Source: Verrucomicrobia bacterium UBA3214
GTDB taxonomy: Bacteria; Verrucomicrobiota; Kiritimatiellia; RFP12; UBA1067
NCBI GenBank assembly: GCA_002363575.1
Contig: DEWI01000063.1
Location: 53,187-61,000 of the forward strand
Length of the DNA: 7,814 bases
Direction of reading: 5' to 3'
Shown here: piece by piece, positions 6,068 through 7,814 of the stretch
How positions within the stretch are numbered: position 1 is the stretch's first letter
Layout: each line of letters starts with the position of its first letter
Translations under genes and position numbers: made by a program
Notes under the pieces: model-generated
Database searches by the model: none
What the model was told of the DNA's origin: nothing
The model's input: only the letters and a program-made list of their open reading frames with translations

Positions 6068-6820
6068 TCACTCGCGAACGAGCTTGAAGAACTTGGCGTC
6101 GTCCTTCTGGATGACGACGTTGATCTGCGAGCCGTCGAGCGCGCCGGTGACGGGGGTATCGAGATACCGGTTCTTGATATCCGTGACGGTAGAGCCGTAG
6201 GCGACATTGTAGCGGATGGCGGGGTTGGCGCCGATGATGGAGACGACCGCCTGGTTGCCGTTCATCGTGATCGCGAGGGACGCGGGCTTGAAATCGTCCT
6301 GTCCGAGGCCGGCGACGTCGAACGTGCCGTCGGAAGTAGTGCCGACGTTGCCGACGGCGAGGCCGCTCTTGGCGTCGCCAGACGGGGAAGTGGCGCCGAG
6401 CGCGACTCTCACGCCGTTCACCTTGGCGGGGAGGGCGGTGGTTTCATCGGCGGCGGCGGGCTTGCCCTGCGCATCGCGCGTATCGAGAAGGAGGACGAAG
6501 AAATTGCCATCGACAGGCGCGGTCTTGGAATCCAGCTCGAAGATGGTGGGCGGGCAGTAGCCCTCGGCGGCGAGCGGCGCGACGAGAAGGACCTTGTCGC
6601 CCTCGACGGCGGCAGTGCAATCGGTGTTGAGGCCGCCGAAGGTGGCATTGGGCGACCAGCAGAGCGCGTACCATTCGCCCTTCTGGACTGGCGTGCCGTC
6701 GGCATAGAGGTCGGTCGGCTTCGTGGAGAACTTGACGAGCGTGTCCGCCGCGTCGGCAAGCGCGCCGGTCGCAACGGTGGCTACCAGCGTCATGAACAAT
6801 GTCTTAGCGAGTTTCTTCAT
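6068..6820 (-). CDS. Exported beta-rich protein sharing a C-terminal module with the 673-residue protein
   Basis: The 250-residue product has a signal peptide (MKKLAKTLFM…ALADA). Residues about 26-115 form a compact region with 'KGEWYALCWSPNATFGGL', 'KVLLVAPLAAEGYCPPTIFE' and 'NFFVLLLDTRD'. The linker (about 118-195) is Gly/Ala/Thr-rich. Residues about 196-250 ('NPAIRYNVAYGSTVTDI…', 'DAKFFKLVRE') match the final module of the protein at 1521-3542 in both the Y-x-V-x-x-G start and the F-[FY]-[KR]-[LV] end. There are three Cys (54, 68, 89), which may form a disulfide after export. AGGAGT lies 7 nt before the ATG. It is the first gene of the three-gene unit, about 112 nt downstream of a predicted transcript start. 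I know no name for this family; similar architectures occur as unnamed surface proteins in gut Kiritimatiellota, from memory only. Confidence 0.87.
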   Translation of the reverse strand: MKKLAKTLFMTLVATVATGALADAADTLVKFSTKPTDLYADGTPVQKGEWYALCWSPNATFGGLNTDCTAAVEGDKVLLVAPLAAEGYCPPTIFELDSKTAPVDGNFFVLLLDTRDAQGKPAAADETTALPAKVNGVRVALGATSPSGDAKSGLAVGNVGTTSDGTFDVAGLGQDDFKPASLAITMNGNQAVVSIIGANPAIRYNVAYGSTVTDIKNRYLDTPVTGALDGSQINVVIQKDDAKFFKLVRE

Positions 6821-6831
6821 CGTTTTGACTC

Positions 6832-6927
6832 CTATGCCTTTTGATTTACCTTGTTATCGAAATCGAGCACTCGGCGGCCGCTGCCGGGGAAATTATTTAT
6901 GGACACACGACCGCCTTCTTTTTCCAT
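6832..6927 (-). CDS. Possible 31-codon leader peptide upstream of the surface protein operon
   Basis: A short open frame (MEKEGGRVSI… ending NQKA) fills most of the leader. Its ATG is only about 5 nt from the predicted transcript start near 6932, so it would be read almost leaderless. Its TAG stop lies in TAGGAG, the ribosome binding site of the 250-residue gene, so translation of the leader could expose or block that site. There is no run of one amino acid as in classic attenuation peptides. An open frame of this length can arise by chance in GC-rich DNA, so the call rests on the geometry. Confidence 0.3.
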   Translation of the reverse strand: MEKEGGRVSINNFPGSGRRVLDFDNKVNQKA

Positions 6928-6938
6928 TTGCAAAGCGT

Positions 6939-6967
6939 ATTTTAGCATATCTGCGCAGCACGCGCAA
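6939..6967 (-). promoter_or_regulatory. Sigma-70-type promoter of the three-gene surface protein operon
   Basis: Minus strand: -35 TTGCGC (6967-6962), a 17-bp spacer, and an extended -10 TATGC-TAAAAT (hexamer 6944-6939). CCCCC adjoins the -35. The spacer contains the 8-bp palindrome CTGCGCAG (6951-6958), which could be an operator. The predicted start near 6932 leaves a leader of about 112 nt before the ATG at 6820, holding a possible small open frame and a GC-rich segment (about 6870-6890) able to form a short hairpin. Confidence 0.7.
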
Positions 6968-6980
6968 GGGGGCTAGGGGG

Positions 6981-6999
6981 AAATTTTTTCAATATTTTT
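6981..6999 (-). promoter_or_regulatory. A/T-tract upstream element of the 6939-6967 promoter
   Basis: An A/T-only stretch interrupted by a single C and ending in T5 lies 13 bp upstream of the -35, the same distance as the tract at 3617-3632. It fits an UP element bound by the RNA polymerase alpha subunit. The intervening 13 bp contain two blocks of five C on the minus strand. Confidence 0.4.
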
Positions 7000-7117
7000 G
7001 CACGCCTTCGGCAAGAGAAAACGCCGCACGCGCGCGCCCTTCTATATATAAGGAATAGAGAATGCGCAGTTCGCAGTGTGCGGCAAGAGGTGGGAAGGCG
7101 GCGAAAATATTGCGCCG

Positions 7118-7139
7118 TCGCTCCCCCCTGCGGGGGAAG
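7118..7139. repeat. Dispersed hairpin repeat CGCTCCCCC-YTGC-GGGGGAA, second copy
   Basis: The plus strand here matches the minus strand at about 3617-3593 with one 1-bp indel and one mismatch: CGTC(C)GCTCCCCC, a TGC loop, then GGGGGAA. In both copies CCCCC pairs with GGGGG around a 4-nt loop (here stems 7123-7127 and 7132-7136). At 3595-3608 the same sequence forms a -35 region. Here no -10 lies at the right distance, so it is not an obvious promoter. Confidence 0.4.
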
Positions 7140-7151
7140 CGGAACGCGCGG

Positions 7152-7175
7152 CGCGTGCGGAATAGGGCGCACGCG
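7152..7175. repeat. 8-bp inverted repeat in the divergent intergenic region
   Basis: CGCGTGCG (7152-7159) and CGCACGCG (7168-7175) form a perfect stem with an 8-nt loop. No T run follows on either strand. It sits between the dispersed hairpin and the promoter of the plus-strand gene. The rest of 7000-7260 shows only a 9-bp direct repeat CGGCAAGAG (7009-7017 and 7081-7089) and an A/T-rich near-palindrome (7038-7053); I see no gene there. Confidence 0.3.
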
Positions 7176-7274
7176 ACAGCAAACGTGAGGGTCGCGCGAA
7201 GAACGCGTACGCCGGGGCGCGGCCGTCTGGGCGGGGCTGGAATTAAGAAGAGCGAACAACGCGGCGGCGGAATA

Positions 7275-7283
7275 TGATATAAT
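7275..7283 (+). promoter_or_regulatory. Extended -10 promoter element of the GH109-like gene
   Basis: TG-A-TATAAT is a perfect -10 hexamer (7278-7283) with the TG extension. The -35 position 17 bp upstream (7255-7260, AACAAC) is poor, which fits an extended -10 promoter. The start would fall near 7290, leaving a leader of about 25 nt with GAGGAG. The -10 lies between GCGGC (7264-7268) and GCCGC (7286-7290), an inverted repeat that could be an operator. Confidence 0.6.
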
Positions 7284-7314
7284 ATGCCGCATCACCCACA
7301 AAAGAGGAGACACG

Positions 7315-7814
7315 ATGAAAGACATGAATCGCAGGGATTTTCTTCGCGGGACGGCGTGGATGGGCGCGACGGCCGCGTTGGCAGGTTGCGTATCGCAGAC
7401 GGCGAAGCTTGTTAACGCCGGCGGAATGACGGCATTCGCGACGGCGCCGCTTGGCAAAGTGCGCGTCGGCGTCGTAGGTCTTGGGATGCGCGGGCCCGGC
7501 GCGGTGCACCGTCTGGCGGCGATACCTGGCACGGAAGTGGCGGCGCTTTGCGACTTGTACCCGGAGAGAGTCAAGAGGCAGCAGGAGTGGCTCGCGCAGC
7601 AGGGCAAGCCGGCGGCGCGCGAATACAGCGGCGAAGAAGGCTACAAGGCGATGTGCCAGAGCGATCTCGACCTCGTGTATATCGCGACGCCGTGGGCGCT
7701 GCACACGCCCATCGCGCTGTACGCGATGGAATGCGGGAAGCATGCGGCGATCGAAGTGCCTGCCGCGATGAACCTCGAAGAGTGCTGGGCGCTCGTCGAG
7801 ACGGCCGAGCGCAC
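7315..7814 (+). CDS. GH109-like Gfo/Idh/MocA family protein, Tat lipoprotein (5' part, cut by window end)
   Basis: The first 166 codons are present. The N-terminus has a Tat signal, 'NRRDFLRG' (residues 5-12), a hydrophobic stretch and a lipobox-like 'ALAGC' with Cys25, so the protein is probably exported folded and may be lipid-anchored. A Rossmann NAD(P) domain follows: 'KVRVGVVGLGMRG' with the G-x-G-x-x-G motif at 55-60, and the strand end 'ALCDLYPERV' with Asp80. The stretch 'YIATPWALHTPIALYAMECG' and 'AIEVPAAMNLEECW' (146-158) is typical of family GH109, NAD+-dependent glycosidases first described as alpha-N-acetylgalactosaminidases. Known members are about 440-470 residues, so roughly two thirds lie outside the window, including most catalytic residues. 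GAGGAG lies 5 nt before the ATG at 7315. A general Gfo/Idh/MocA oxidoreductase is the alternative. It is divergent from the surface protein operon. Confidence 0.88.
   Translation, partial: MKDMNRRDFLRGTAWMGATAALAGCVSQTAKLVNAGGMTAFATAPLGKVRVGVVGLGMRGPGAVHRLAAIPGTEVAALCDLYPERVKRQQEWLAQQGKPAAREYSGEEGYKAMCQSDLDLVYIATPWALHTPIALYAMECGKHAAIEVPAAMNLEECWALVETAER

Noticed and set aside
7038..7060. CTATATATAAGG as a second promoter in the divergent region
   Set aside because: The -10-like TATATA has no matching -35 at 16-18 bp on either strand and no gene follows at a suitable distance; the A/T-rich near-palindrome alone is weak evidence.
6942..7743. Long minus-strand frames (6942-7607, 7243-7743) over the intergenic region and the GH109-like gene
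   Set aside because: They are antisense to a recognised gene, lack signal or family motifs and are Arg-rich shadows.

Overview
The window looks like a piece of a GC-rich Gram-negative chromosome, most likely from the Kiritimatiellota/Verrucomicrobiota side of the PVC group. This is inferred from a PEP-CTERM-tailed protein that starts 'EYLFWQV' after its signal peptide, several small 'MKK…' exported beta-rich proteins with no named family, and a Tat-exported GH109-type Gfo/Idh/MocA protein. No rRNA or housekeeping marker other than folD is present to confirm the phylum.

Layout, left to right. (1) 1-201 has no convincing gene but is dense in perfect inverted repeats: a plus-strand intrinsic terminator at the left edge, a possible folded RNA, and a strong hairpin just after the first minus-strand gene. 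(2) 202-1403, minus strand: folD followed by a 97-residue exported protein with one terpenoid-cyclase-like repeat, the two joined by a TGATG stop/start overlap. (3) 1521-3542, minus: a 673-residue secreted multidomain surface protein, with its own strong promoter at 3575-3603 and terminator at 1454-1491. (4) 3663-4559, minus: an unrecognised 298-residue protein whose last ~45 residues resemble the tail of family 3 solute-binding proteins. (5) 4777-6820, minus: three consecutive small exported proteins (250, 245 and 161 residues, the last PEP-CTERM) 26-41 bp apart, with a promoter at 6939-6967 and a strong terminator at 4720-4750, so probably one operon. (6) 6821-7314: divergent intergenic region. 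(7) 7315 to the end, plus: the start of a GH109-like Tat lipoprotein, cut by the window edge.

The unifying theme of 1521-6820 is the cell envelope: four of the five genes encode exported proteins and two of them share a C-terminal beta module. The promoters of the 673-residue gene and of the three-gene operon have the same unusual layout: an A/T tract, 13 bp containing CCCCC, -35 TTGCGS, a 17-bp spacer and an extended -10 TATGCTAAWAT. This suggests that the two units are expressed together. What these surface proteins do cannot be read from the sequence. No mobile element, CRISPR array, tRNA or rRNA was found.
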